35,051 bases of DNA. Source: Actinokineospora xionganensis. GTDB taxonomy: Bacteria; Actinomycetota; Actinomycetes; Mycobacteriales; Pseudonocardiaceae. The notes under the pieces were generated by a model. It searched no databases. It had not been told where the DNA came from and worked only from the letters and a program-made list of their open reading frames with translations. Below are positions 8,301-17,297 of the stretch, piece after piece; position 1 is the stretch's first letter; every line of letters starts with the position of its first letter. Both the position numbers and the translations under genes were made by a program. The stretch lies in NCBI RefSeq assembly GCF_014323725.1, contig NZ_JABVED010000012.1:205852-240902 (forward strand), given 5' to 3'.

Positions 8301-10209
8301 CAGGCTCGGCCGCCGAGGGCGTTGCGGCGGGCTTGACCTGCTCAGGCGTCTGGTCCTGGCTCGACGCCGGGGTATCCGCGAACGGTCGGCTGCCGAACTC
8401 GCCGAACGGGAAGTCGACCAAGGCGAAGTCGGGGAGCCCGAGATCGGGCAGTCCGAAGTCCGGGAACTCGGTCTCGGGTCTGCCGGGCGGCGGGTTCGGG
8501 TGGTCGAGGTCAGCGCGGGCGGAAGCCAGCCGGGGTGATCCCGGGCGTTCGAAGTCGGGATGCTCGGAGTCGGCAGGCTCCGCCACGTCCGGGTTCGACG
8601 GCTCCGTGCGCGGGGCGAAGGGGCGCGACAGCGCGTCCCTGGCCGCGTCCAGGAGCGCGTCCACCCCGTCTCGTGGGCTGTCGCCCGCCGCTGGCTGCGT
8701 GGCCACACCGGTTCGGATGGCGAGGTCGCGCCCTTGGTCGTCGACGAGCCAGGCGGATTCGATGGCCCGGTCGCGGATGGTCGCGGCGAGGTGTTCGGCC
8801 TCCGCGTGGGTGGTCTGGGGCAGCAGGACGGCGAACTCCCCCAGGTCGGTGCGGAGCAGTTCGGCCTTGTCCGGCGCGAGATCGCGAACGTGGGAGGCCA
8901 GCGCGTTGAGGGCGACGTCGCCGCCGACGGGAACCGGCGGCTCGGGCGGCTCGATGGCGGGCGCCGTCCCGACCGGCGCCACGCTCACCAGGGTCAGCGC
9001 GAACGTGCCGCCCCGGGTGGTCCGCGGCTGCTTGTCCTCGGCGGACTGGCGGCGGGCGGCCTGTTCGGGCAGGTGCACCGGCTGCGGGCGGGTGGGCGCA
9101 CCGGACCGGACGATGGAGCGCAGCTGCGAGACGATGCGCTCGGGCCGCTGTTCCAGCCCGAACTCGGTGCTGAGCCGGTGCCGGGCCAGGTCGACCGCCC
9201 GCATATGCCGGTATTCGGCGGCGCGCGCGGAGCGCAGGGCGTGCAGCGCCTCGGTCGGGTGGTCGGCCTGTTCGTCGGCGTGCGCGAGGAACGTCCACGC
9301 GTCGGCGAGCAGGGAGTCGAGACCGTGCCGGTCCGCGGTGTAGACGACGTCGCAGAGCAAGGTCCGGCCGACGTCGGTGCGGCCCGCGGGGATGTGGACC
9401 CGAGTGGCCAGCGCCAGCCGGAGCCGCCCGATGGCGGGCGCGGCGGCGGCGCGGACCGCTTCGGACAGAACAGGTTCAGCGGCCTGGACGGCCTCGTCCA
9501 GGTGACCTTCGTCGAGCAGCGCGCACACCAGTTCCAAGGTGAGCCGGGCCCGCACCCGCCCGCCCTCGGAGATCGGGTCGTGCAGCTTGGTGAGCATGGC
9601 CAGCCCGGCGCGGGCCGTGTCCGCGGCGGCTTCCGTATCGCCGTGGCGGCGGTGGTAGGACGCCGATCGCACCGCGAGCAGGGCGCCCTCGACGCGGCGG
9701 GCGTCCTGGGAGAGCCCGTCATCGGAGGCGAGCAGCCGCTCGGCCTCGGCGAGCGCGTCCTCCAGATCGTCGCGGCCACCGACGTGCGCGGCACAGGTGA
9801 CGAACTGGCCCAGGGCGACCGCGCGCGTGGCGGGCTTGGCCGTCTTGGTCTGCAGCACCGGCCGCAGGATCTCGCAGCCGGTCAACGGCTCGCCAAGGGC
9901 GCGCGCGCACGCCGCGATGGCGACCCGAAGGCGGGCGGACCGTTCGATCTGGCCGCCCGCCGTCGCGGCGCGCAGTGCCACCAAGGCCGGTTCCACGGCC
10001 TCGGCGTGCCGTCCGAGGGTGACGAGTGACGGTGCGAGCAACGAGTGCGCCCGCGTCCTGACCGCCTGCTCCGCGTCGGCCTTGAGGGCACGCATCGCGA
10101 ACTGGACAGTCAGCTCAGGCGCGCTCCACCGCAGCCGGTCGGCCACCTCGACGAGTGCGTCGCACTCGACTGAGCCGCCGTCCACGGGTAACTCGTTCCA
10201 AGCCGCCAC
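5308..10209 (-). CDS. TPR + degenerate GGDEF protein with giant disordered tail
   Basis: This 1633-residue protein begins with GTG at 10209, preceded by GGAGGA at 8 bases. Residues ~15-365 form alpha-helical TPR-like repeats rich in Ala/Leu/Arg. Residues ~430-525 resemble a GGDEF domain: GGDVALNALASHVRDL, then RTDLGEFAVLLPQ, where the signature is DLGEF (residues 455-459) instead of GGDEF. Cyclase activity is therefore doubtful; nucleotide binding or a purely structural role is possible. From ~530 to the end the chain is Pro/Ala/Glu/Ser-rich and predicted disordered. It carries recurring basic motifs: RRRRRAPDPE near 693, GGRRRAPDEDPYE near 790, GRRRAPED near 1595, and a C-terminal GRHRSSEWAPADIDSG. 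No signal peptide or membrane segment is seen. The gene starts 16 bases after the ettA stop, so the two are probably co-transcribed. The exact function is unknown. Confidence 0.85.
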   Translation of the reverse strand: MAAWNELPVDGGSVECDALVEVADRLRWSAPELTVQFAMRALKADAEQAVRTRAHSLLAPSLVTLGRHAEAVEPALVALRAATAGGQIERSARLRVAIAACARALGEPLTGCEILRPVLQTKTAKPATRAVALGQFVTCAAHVGGRDDLEDALAEAERLLASDDGLSQDARRVEGALLAVRSASYHRRHGDTEAAADTARAGLAMLTKLHDPISEGGRVRARLTLELVCALLDEGHLDEAVQAAEPVLSEAVRAAAAPAIGRLRLALATRVHIPAGRTDVGRTLLCDVVYTADRHGLDSLLADAWTFLAHADEQADHPTEALHALRSARAAEYRHMRAVDLARHRLSTEFGLEQRPERIVSQLRSIVRSGAPTRPQPVHLPEQAARRQSAEDKQPRTTRGGTFALTLVSVAPVGTAPAIEPPEPPVPVGGDVALNALASHVRDLAPDKAELLRTDLGEFAVLLPQTTHAEAEHLAATIRDRAIESAWLVDDQGRDLAIRTGVATQPAAGDSPRDGVDALLDAARDALSRPFAPRTEPSNPDVAEPADSEHPDFERPGSPRLASARADLDHPNPPPGRPETEFPDFGLPDLGLPDFALVDFPFGEFGSRPFADTPASSQDQTPEQVKPAATPSAAEPAVSSAATSEPAAPTPPDPAVPATAEEPQGVSALLEAARSGMQEQLSEAIAPDAPLPRRRRRAPDPEQEGTDTAPNRSAQATSGPATGLPENPAPWPVSADLVADAKAKPESAAESPAPSRRDRGAARSEKPVTAPVSDAQALLSRFGIEPRGGGGRRRAPDEDPYESMFDTDTATTPPMPEPDNVPTPPEGPNIPTPPERPPLPVEPKPAPSQTPTPDEVPSPEPDPDVEPPPSTADMLARLSALVAPAAEPSRVDAETAQSGALPRRRAAPTEPAASPAADGLAEEGLGRRGRARAEAESAASATAGSPVEDRPGRRSRARAEAEAAAATGHDGSAVDTGTAPPAPTLATRSAEGEREPATPDVSRRSRQQTPERSTAGEAVADVVRPPAEVRFPTAGEAAAGAERPPAAPDFPSADTGLADVESDEERAIAVSSEWLGFSALRGVGLSGGAQPGERAGTDLTPAESVVAPFPPADATASVIAPPSGDRAAETGPRGATTGPGAAPKTEPAAADHPAGPAVADASPTTPLTRRPDTSPAALPDTAPPAAAPTAPAGVAPEPVTPTGPPNTTEDAGRYTEASRSSGVFDVHDSGAPQSTAPAGRSESAASAVVASSRAARRAAADSATPSEDHSAIAHNTGALEPTASTAKPSRAQRRASAESAGLDPTSDQGDSSGSRAEPSVRLAREASAEPLDPAPEVSRRSDSPDSTEPAEAGSTEPVGRRSSEETSTRPDPAGSPAEQAPAPSEMVATAQSPSRASRRAADPPVVDAPSAPEPARETTAANAPAAVTQDPPAAQEPAAASEPAARESAARESARVTQELDAPRESAAREPARVAQEPAAPAKEPAVAKEPAPVDVIPGAARSAAAAAWARRTAGKTDEERARRLSAVDGGSQASAVRRTARRERSSSGLAELLAEAMVAYQETTQPPPTPSGTWAADARAVDDIPATPQEQPAGGRRRAPEDAPPPAAGNTRSNFRGRHRSSEWAPADIDSG
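5767..5874 (-). repeat. Two 54-bp coding repeats (18 residues each)
   Basis: Within the disordered tail of the TPR/GGDEF protein, RESAARESARVTQELDAP (5821-5874) is followed directly by RESAAREPARVAQEPAAP (5767-5820). The 35-base stretches beginning at 5788 and 5842 differ at only a few bases. This is a recent in-frame tandem duplication of low-complexity coding sequence, which can vary between strains or be mis-assembled. Confidence 0.75.
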
Positions 10210-10225
10210 GTCGCCGGTCCTCCGT

Positions 10226-11902
<1,677 letters not shown>

Positions 11903-11996
11903 GCTCGCGATCGTAGAGCGGTCGCCTCCGGCGCCTGAGCGCGGTCGCCCCGTTACCCGTCAGCCGGGCCGTTCGGCCGAGACGCCGGAGCGCCAG

Positions 11997-12254
11997 TCAG
12001 TGGTTCCGCAGGGCCTTGACCAGCTCATCCTTCGACATCGACGAGCGCCCGTCGATTCCGACCTCGCTCGCGCGCTTGCGCAGGTCGTCGACAGACCAAT
12101 CGTCGTAAGACTTCGACTTGCCGCCGCGGGAGGAGACCTTGGACTTGCCTTCCTTGGCGGAGGCGTTGGCGATGCGGGCGGCCTTCTCCTTCGATTCGCC
12201 GTCGTCGCGCAGCTCGCGGTACAGCTTTTCGTTCTTGATGCTCGGGTTCGGCAT
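11997..12254 (-). CDS. Small Rho-N/SAP-like protein (DUF7218-type)
   Basis: An 85-residue, highly charged soluble protein starting MPNPSIKNEKLYRELRDDG. The N-terminal half is Lys/Glu-rich with KEKAARIANASAKEG. The middle is basic and Gly/Ser-rich (SSRGGKSKSYDDW). The last ~35 residues, VDDLRKRASEVGIDGRSSM followed by SKDELVKALRNH, form a helix-extended-helix motif of the Rho N-terminal/SAP type that usually binds nucleic acids. The start is fixed by AAGGAG nine bases before the ATG; a longer open frame upstream overlaps copD-ctaG and is rejected. The Shine-Dalgarno is inside a perfect 9-bp hairpin (separate entry), suggesting translational control. Very similar proteins are widespread in actinomycetes but their role is not established. 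A second protein with a related C-terminus lies at 32229-32555. Confidence 0.88.
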   Translation of the reverse strand: MPNPSIKNEKLYRELRDDGESKEKAARIANASAKEGKSKVSSRGGKSKSYDDWSVDDLRKRASEVGIDGRSSMSKDELVKALRNH

Positions 12255-12259
12255 GTTCC

Positions 12260-12290
12260 GCACTCCTTCCATGAGCAGTCCAAGGAGTGC
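12260..12290 (-). promoter_or_regulatory. Hairpin sequestering the Shine-Dalgarno of the SAP-like gene
   Basis: On the minus-strand RNA the 5' arm GCACTCCTT (12282-12290) pairs perfectly with AAGGAGTGC (12260-12268) across a 13-base loop. The 3' arm contains the AAGGAG ribosome binding site, five bases from the ATG at 12254. A second, smaller stem (CCGGT/ACCGG, 12298-12302 with 12313-12317) lies just upstream. Such an arrangement would block ribosome loading unless it is melted by heat, a protein or a translating ribosome. Confidence 0.6.
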
Positions 12291-12334
12291 CCGGAGCCCG
12301 GTTGGGGCAAACACCGGCGATGTCGGCCCAGCGC

Positions 12335-14344
12335 CTAGGGCTTCGGGTCGGCCAGTTGCTTGAGCATCGCGTTGTAGGCGTCTAGGTCGTCGCTGTCGCC
12401 GCTGTCGACGCGGCGGTCGGTGCGGCGGGCCTCGCGGTCGTCGGCGCGGGCCCACTGCACGAGCAGGGCGATCAGCACGAGCAGCAGCGGGATCTCCCCG
12501 GACGCCCAGGCGATGCCGCCGCCAAGGCGCTGGTCGGCGAGCAGGTCGGTGTTCCACGGCAGTGCGAGGGACCGGTAGAACTGTTGGCCCACCACCGTTT
12601 GCATGCTCATCAGGATCACGCCGAAGAAGGCGTGGAAGGGCATCGAGGCGAACACCAGCCCGAGTCGGGCCAGGTACGGCAGCTTGCGCGGCGACGGGTC
12701 GACCCCGAGGACCGGCCAGTAGAAGATGTAGCCGACCAACAGGAAATGGGCGTTCATCAGCAGATGCGCCCAGTGCTCGGGCACTGCGGAGTCGAACAGG
12801 CCGGAAAGATAGAGGCCGTAGAACGACCCGACGAACAGCACAAGGGCGACCACGGGGTTCGTCAGCGCGCGGGAGATCGGTGAGTGCACGAACGCCAGGA
12901 TCCATTCGCGCATACCGGGAGGAGCGTCTTTGCCCGCGGGTTTGATCGCGCGGAGGGCCAGCGTCATCGGACCCCCGAGGACCAGCAGGACCGGTGCCAG
13001 CATGCTCAGCATCATGTGGGTCTGCATGTGGATGCTGAACATGGCGGGCGAGTACTTGCCGAAGCCGGACGAGGTCGCGAAGAGGATGACGAAGCAGCCC
13101 GCGAGCCAGGCGATCGTCCGGCCGACCGGCCACGCGACGCCCTGGCGGCGCAGGCGGAAAACGCCCCTCAGGTAGAGCGCCGCCATGACCAGGGCGAGGG
13201 TGCCGAAGATCAGGTCGAAGCGGACGTCGAAGAGCAGCCGCATGGCCGTGGGGGCGGCGTCGATCGGGTAGCCCAGTTGCAGCTCGACCCGGCCGGGCTC
13301 GACGTAGGCGGTCTGCGGCGGGGGTGTGCGGGCCAGGCCCGCGGCGATGCCGAAGGTGACCAGCATGATCAACACTTCGCTCGCGGCCAGCCGAAGCAGC
13401 GGGGCGCCCGTGCCGCGTTCGACGATCCCCTTCACACCGCGTTCGCGCTGCAGGTAGCCCAAGACGCCGAGGACGAGCAGCGCGACGATCTTGGCCACGA
13501 CGAGCAGGCCGTAGGACGTGCTGAACAGGTCGCTCAGCGGCAGCCGGACCAGGGCGTTCACCACGCCGGATCCAGCCATGACGATCCAGCAGACCAGCGC
13601 GATCCGGGAGAACCGGGAGGCGGCGAGACCGAGGTGGTCGTGGCGGCGGCGGCCGTGCGCGAGCAGCGCGACCAGGCCGCCGACCCAGAGTGCGGCGGCG
13701 AGCAGGTGCAGCAGCAGGCTGTTGGTGGCCAGGTCGTGCTGTCCGCCGCTCGACGAGTGTCCGGTGACGGCGACCGGCACGATGCCCGCGAGCGCGAGGG
13801 CGAACAGGACCGTGGTCCAGCCCCAGGTCAGGACTATGCGGGTGCCGACGAGGACGAGCAGCGCGATGGCGGCGGTCAGCAGCCAGGCCTTCGCCTGCGA
13901 GAGCGTCCCGACGAGGGTGATCAGAATGTCGGCGGGGAGGACGTCGCCGATCGGCCTGCCGACGGCGTCGGCGGCGGTGAAGGGGGCGGACAGGAGCGCG
14001 CCGACGAACCACGCGGCGGCGCCCCACCCGGCCGTGCGCAGCGCCGCGTACCCGCCGACGTCGAGGACGCCGGTGTCGCGGGGCGGGACCAGGAAGGCCG
14101 CGAAGAGCAGCGAGCCGACGGTGACGACGGCGCCGATCTCGGACAGGACGCGCACGACGGTCAGGCCGTGCTGGGTGAACGCGTCCGGCGAGGGCAGGCC
14201 GAGGATGACGTATCGGTCGCCCCCGGCTATGACGACAAGCGCGGCCGCCACGACCGCGGCCAGGAGGCCGCCGACGATGAGCAGGGGCGCGATGCCCGCG
14301 GCGCGGCGGGGGGCGTTGGTTTCCGGGGGGCTGGCCTGGGACAC
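12335..14344 (-). CDS. Fused CopD-like / CtaG-like copper and cytochrome oxidase assembly membrane protein
   Basis: A 669-residue polytopic membrane protein of the actinobacterial bifunctional CopD/CtaG type. Residues ~1-330 hold about eight hydrophobic segments resembling copper resistance protein D, a proposed copper importer. Residues ~350-640 match the caa3-type oxidase assembly CtaG family, with MFSIHMQTHMMLSMLAPVLL (paired His/Met metal-ligand candidates) and AHLLMNAHFLLVGYIFYWP. The C-terminal ~30 residues are charged and cytoplasmic. The family is linked to copper delivery to respiratory cytochrome oxidase; substrate and direction of transport are inferred. The start is GTG at 14344 without a clear Shine-Dalgarno, so it could be shifted slightly. 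It follows the MFS gene by 76 bases on the same strand and may be co-transcribed with it, although their functions look unrelated. Confidence 0.9.
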   Translation of the reverse strand: MSQASPPETNAPRRAAGIAPLLIVGGLLAAVVAAALVVIAGGDRYVILGLPSPDAFTQHGLTVVRVLSEIGAVVTVGSLLFAAFLVPPRDTGVLDVGGYAALRTAGWGAAAWFVGALLSAPFTAADAVGRPIGDVLPADILITLVGTLSQAKAWLLTAAIALLVLVGTRIVLTWGWTTVLFALALAGIVPVAVTGHSSSGGQHDLATNSLLLHLLAAALWVGGLVALLAHGRRRHDHLGLAASRFSRIALVCWIVMAGSGVVNALVRLPLSDLFSTSYGLLVVAKIVALLVLGVLGYLQRERGVKGIVERGTGAPLLRLAASEVLIMLVTFGIAAGLARTPPPQTAYVEPGRVELQLGYPIDAAPTAMRLLFDVRFDLIFGTLALVMAALYLRGVFRLRRQGVAWPVGRTIAWLAGCFVILFATSSGFGKYSPAMFSIHMQTHMMLSMLAPVLLVLGGPMTLALRAIKPAGKDAPPGMREWILAFVHSPISRALTNPVVALVLFVGSFYGLYLSGLFDSAVPEHWAHLLMNAHFLLVGYIFYWPVLGVDPSPRKLPYLARLGLVFASMPFHAFFGVILMSMQTVVGQQFYRSLALPWNTDLLADQRLGGGIAWASGEIPLLLVLIALLVQWARADDREARRTDRRVDSGDSDDLDAYNAMLKQLADPKP

Positions 14345-14420
14345 AGCAACAGCCTAGTAGGCGTCCCGCGGGGTCTGGTTGCGGCGGAATTACCAGTAAT
14401 CCCGAGCAACAGTGTTGATC

Positions 14421-15629
14421 TCAGTGTGACCCTGGCCCAGTGGCGCGCACGGGAACCAGTCGGCGTTCCCGCCTGCCCGCCGCTGCCGCCGCGAGTGCCG
14501 CGGGGGCGATCAGGGCAGCGACCACACCGGCCAGCGACAGCGCCACCGACAGGTCCGTGAGGTGGGCGATACCGCCGATCAGCGGCGGACCCGCGAGGAA
14601 GCCGCTGTAGGCGATCGTGGTGACGAAGCCGATCTCGCGCTCCCCACCCGTCCCGTCGGCCCGGCGACCCGCGTCGCCCGCAAGGCTCAGGGCGATGGGA
14701 AAGGCGTAGGCGAGGCCGACGCCGGCGAGCGCGAAGCCCGCGAAGACCGCGAACGTCGTGTGGACCGTCGTGGCCAACAGCAGACCGCCGCCCGCGACCA
14801 GGGCGCCGCCGATCAGGAGGCGCTCAGGGCCGAAGCGGCGCTCGGCGCTCTCGCCCAGCAGGCGCGTGAGGGCCATGGCGACCGAGAACGTGCCGTAGAC
14901 GAACGCCGCGGACGCTTCGTGCATCCCCCGGTACTCCACGGCGAACAGGGCTGACCAGTCGGCGCTGGCCCCCTCGGCGACCGCGGAGCACAGGGCGATG
15001 GCGGCGAGCAGCCACAGGACCGGGCGGCGGATCGGAGTTCGCGCGGCGGCCGCGGGGGCGTCTTCGGGGATGACCTCCACGGGCACCGCGCGCATGACCG
15101 CGAGCAGGCTCAGCGTGACGATCACGGCGACGACGGCCAGATGCGGCAGGGGTGGCCAGGCCGCGAAGGCGGCGAGGGCGGCGCCCGCCGCGCCGAAGAG
15201 GCCGCCGAAGCTGAAGGCGGCGTGGAAGATCGGCATCAGGGGGCGGTCGGTGCGGCGGACGACGGTGACGGCGGCGATGTTCATGGCCACGTCGAGCGTG
15301 CCGACACTGGCGCCGAGCAGGGCCAGGGTCAGGCCGAGCACGGCGATGTTCGGGCTCAGGCCCAGCAGCGGCACTACCACGCAGGCCGCCACGCCGGAGG
15401 AGGCCACCAGCACGCGGGCGCCGTGGCGGGCGGCGAGGCGACCGGTCAGGGACGCGGCGAAGATCATGCCGACACTGGCCCCGACCAGGGCCAGGCCGAG
15501 CGTGCCCTCGGCCGCGCCCACCTGGGTCGCCAGGGCCGGGACCCGGGACGCCCACGACCCGAAAATCACCCCGTTGAGGGCGAACACGACAAGCACGGCG
15601 TTGATGTCCGCCCGGTCTCCCACCAGCAT
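14421..15629 (-). CDS. MFS transporter, YbjJ-like
   Basis: A 402-residue major facilitator superfamily carrier with 12 predicted hydrophobic segments. The early ALNGVIFGSWASRVPAL pattern and the LTGRLAARHGARVLV loop after helix 2 resemble the E. coli YbjJ subgroup. The ATG at 15629 is chosen because GGGAGGGGAG lies directly before it; an open frame continuing to 16655 runs antisense through lacI and is not real. The start faces the lacI gene, with 96 bases between them, and the only strong palindrome there lies inside its promoter, so it is the likely target of LacI repression. The substrate is unknown; LacI control makes a sugar, nucleoside or related small molecule plausible, but this is inference. 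Confidence 0.9.
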   Translation of the reverse strand: MLVGDRADINAVLVVFALNGVIFGSWASRVPALATQVGAAEGTLGLALVGASVGMIFAASLTGRLAARHGARVLVASSGVAACVVVPLLGLSPNIAVLGLTLALLGASVGTLDVAMNIAAVTVVRRTDRPLMPIFHAAFSFGGLFGAAGAALAAFAAWPPLPHLAVVAVIVTLSLLAVMRAVPVEVIPEDAPAAAARTPIRRPVLWLLAAIALCSAVAEGASADWSALFAVEYRGMHEASAAFVYGTFSVAMALTRLLGESAERRFGPERLLIGGALVAGGGLLLATTVHTTFAVFAGFALAGVGLAYAFPIALSLAGDAGRRADGTGGEREIGFVTTIAYSGFLAGPPLIGGIAHLTDLSVALSLAGVVAALIAPAALAAAAAGRRERRLVPVRATGPGSH

Positions 15630-15655
15630 GCCCACTCCCCTCCCGGATACCCACA

Positions 15656-15685
15656 ACGCTAACTGAAGCGCTTCAGTGATCGCCA
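15656..15685 (-). promoter_or_regulatory. Predicted MFS promoter
   Basis: On the minus strand TGGCGA (15680-15685) and TAGCGT (15656-15661) are separated by 18 bases, placing transcription start near 15649, about 20 bases before the ATG at 15629. The spacer is filled almost exactly by the LacI-type palindrome at 15662-15677. Confidence 0.5.
15662..15677. promoter_or_regulatory. LacI-family operator palindrome
   Basis: ACTGAAGCGCTTCAGT is a perfect 16-bp palindrome with the central CG that is typical of LacI/GalR operators (consensus form TGnAAnCGnTTnCA). It lies between lacI and the MFS gene, between the predicted MFS -35 and -10, and 48 bases before the lacI start. Binding would block the MFS promoter and could also affect lacI. 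Confidence 0.8.
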
Positions 15686-15691
15686 TCGAAT

Positions 15692-15719
15692 TTGGGCTCG
15701 GGGAGACGCGGATTACTCT
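15692..15719 (+). promoter_or_regulatory. Predicted lacI promoter (leaderless)
   Basis: TTGGGC (15692-15697) and TACTCT (15714-15719) are spaced by 16 bases. The GTG start at 15726 is 7 bases after the -10, so the transcript would begin at the start codon; no Shine-Dalgarno is needed or seen. Confidence 0.4.
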
Positions 15720-15725
15720 GGTCGT

Positions 15726-16781
15726 GTGAAACAGGACCGGGTCAGGCGACCGACCCTGGACACCGTGGCCCAGGAGGTCGGCGTGTCCAGGGCGACGGTG
15801 TCGAACGCCTACAACCGTCCTGACCAGCTTTCCGCCGCGCTGCGCGAGCGCATCATCGTGACCGCGAACCTGCTCGGGTACTCCGGCCCGGACCCGGTCG
15901 CCCGCAGCCTCGCGACCCGGCGCGGCGGCGCCGTGGCCGTACTGCTCGGCGGCGGGCTGTCGGCGGCGTTCTCGGACCCGGCGCTGTCGATCGTGCTCGA
16001 CAGCATGGCGTCCACCCTGGACAGCGAGCGCAGCCTGCTGCTGATGCCCGGCACCGGCGCGGGCCCCACACCCGACAGCGTCGCCCGCGCGCACGCCGAT
16101 ATCGCCGTGGCCTACTCCCTGCCCGACGACTCCCCCGCGCTGGCCCAGGTCGCCGCGCGCGGGCTGCCGCTGGTGGTGATCGACCAGCCCGTGGTGGCCG
16201 GTTCCGCCCGGGTCGACACCGCCGACGAGACGGGGGCGACCCTGGCCGCCCGACACGTGCGCGCCCTGGGACACCGCCGCGTCGCGATCCTGAGCTTCGC
16301 GCTGGGCCCCGACGGCGCACAGGGACCCGCGGCACCCGAACGACTGCGCGACGCGCGATTCCGGGTGACCCGCGACCGGGTGAAGGGCGCGCTGATCGGT
16401 CTCGAAGAGACGGACGTGCCCATCTGGGAGGCCCCGGGCTGTAGACGCGACCACGGCCGCGAAGGCGCCCTGTGGCTGCTCGGGCTCGACCCCAGACCGA
16501 CCGCGCTGCTCTGCCTGTCCGACGAACTGGCACTCGGCGCGATCCGGGCGGCACACGATCTGGGGCTGCGGGTGCCGGAAGATGTTTCCATCGTCGGCTT
16601 CGACGACACCCCGGCCGCACAGTGGGCCGACCCGCCGCTGACAACAGTCCGGCAAGACCTCGGCGAGAAGGGCCGCATGGCCGCTGAGCTGGCACTAAGC
16701 CTGCTCGACGGCACGAGACCCGGACCGCCGACGACCCTGCCGGTGACCCTGGTCGAACGGGCGTCGACAGCCCCCATGTGA
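15726..16781 (+). CDS. LacI-family transcriptional regulator
   Basis: A 351-residue DNA-binding regulator. The N-terminal helix-turn-helix PTLDTVAQEVGVSRATVSNA (residues ~9-28) is followed by the hinge-helix region NLLGYSGPDPVARSLATRR. The rest is a periplasmic-binding-protein-like effector domain, ending in the family's DVSIVGFDDTPAAQWADPPL and TTVRQDLGEKGRMAAELAL blocks. The effector is not identifiable. It is divergent from the MFS carrier and almost certainly controls it through the palindrome at 15662-15677. The start is GTG at 15726, supported by family alignment at the helix-turn-helix and by the spacing from the predicted -10. It ends 113 bases before a tRNA gene on the same strand. 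Confidence 0.94.
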   Translation: MKQDRVRRPTLDTVAQEVGVSRATVSNAYNRPDQLSAALRERIIVTANLLGYSGPDPVARSLATRRGGAVAVLLGGGLSAAFSDPALSIVLDSMASTLDSERSLLLMPGTGAGPTPDSVARAHADIAVAYSLPDDSPALAQVAARGLPLVVIDQPVVAGSARVDTADETGATLAARHVRALGHRRVAILSFALGPDGAQGPAAPERLRDARFRVTRDRVKGALIGLEETDVPIWEAPGCRRDHGREGALWLLGLDPRPTALLCLSDELALGAIRAAHDLGLRVPEDVSIVGFDDTPAAQWADPPLTTVRQDLGEKGRMAAELALSLLDGTRPGPPTTLPVTLVERASTAPM

Positions 16782-16894
16782 CCCGTCAGCGTTTTCTTCG
16801 TCACTCGACTGGTGAGATCCGGAAACAGTCGAGCCGTTCCGAACGATCAGATCAATCGAGACGGTTACCCTGCTCCGGCGGGGTCACCGTCTAC

Positions 16895-16967
16895 GCCCCT
16901 GTAGCTCAGCGGATAGAGCAGGAGCCTTCTAAGCTCTTGGCCGCAGGTTCGAGTCCTGCCGGGGGCA
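16895..16967 (+). tRNA. tRNA-Arg (anticodon TCT)
   Basis: All four stems fold by eye. The acceptor is 16895-16901 with 16960-16966, one G-T pair. The D stem is GCTC/GAGC. The anticodon stem is GGAGC/GCTCT with loop CTTCTAA, anticodon TCT reading AGA. The T arm is GCAGG-TTCGAGT-CCTGC. The discriminator is A at 16967; CCA is not encoded. AGA is a rare codon in high-GC genomes. Such tRNA 3' ends are common integration sites, and three decayed copies of this 3' end follow within 1.05 kb. Confidence 0.95.
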
Positions 16968-16990
16968 CTACAACGACGGGACCGGCTCCG

Positions 16991-17044
16991 CAGCAGGAGT
17001 CTTCACCGAACACTGGGCCACAGGCCCGAGTCCTGCCGGGGCAC
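16991..17044 (+). repeat. Decayed partial copy of the tRNA-Arg gene
   Basis: AGCAGGAGTCTTCA (16992-17005) matches the anticodon-stem region of the tRNA at 16917-16930 at 12 of 14 bases. The segment 17020-17044 matches the T arm and acceptor (16943-16968) with three substitutions and one deleted G. The copy sits 75-77 bases after the parent, as in a tandem duplication. The anticodon arm between these blocks no longer folds, so it is not a working tRNA. The following 17045-17297 holds no recognisable gene. Confidence 0.75.
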
Positions 17045-17297
17045 GGGCTGCCGTTCATTCCGGATTCTGCCTCGGCCGCAGGCGGGCCGCCTACCCGTCA
17101 GCACAGTTACCGGTCGAGCGCGCCCGTGGGTCTATCTCAGGTTCCTCTCTGGCCACGGCTTGATACAGAGTGGTGCCGTTTGCGAGGCAGTCTCGCCACG
17201 TATAGCGCCAGAAGTGGATGTTCGTCCGCTGGGTGTTCGGGGTTGGGTATCGTCACCTCTTGCCAGACCTCGGCCGACCCGAGAGGATTCGGTCGAC

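Noticed and set aside
6529..9343. Long rightward frames of 669 and 854 codons
   Set aside because: Both are antisense to the Pro/Ala-rich tail of the TPR/GGDEF protein and consist of low-complexity Arg/Gly or Ser/Ala sequence.
12884..14560. 558-codon rightward frame
   Set aside because: Antisense to copD-ctaG; Gln/Asp/Gly-rich without hydrophobic segments or family motifs.
15630..16655. N-terminal extension of the MFS frame
   Set aside because: It runs antisense through lacI and is rich in Gly/Gln/His; the carrier begins at ATG 15629 behind a strong ribosome binding site.
16991..17044. A second functional tRNA
   Set aside because: The T arm and acceptor 3' strand are recognisable, but the anticodon arm does not fold and the 5' acceptor strand is absent.
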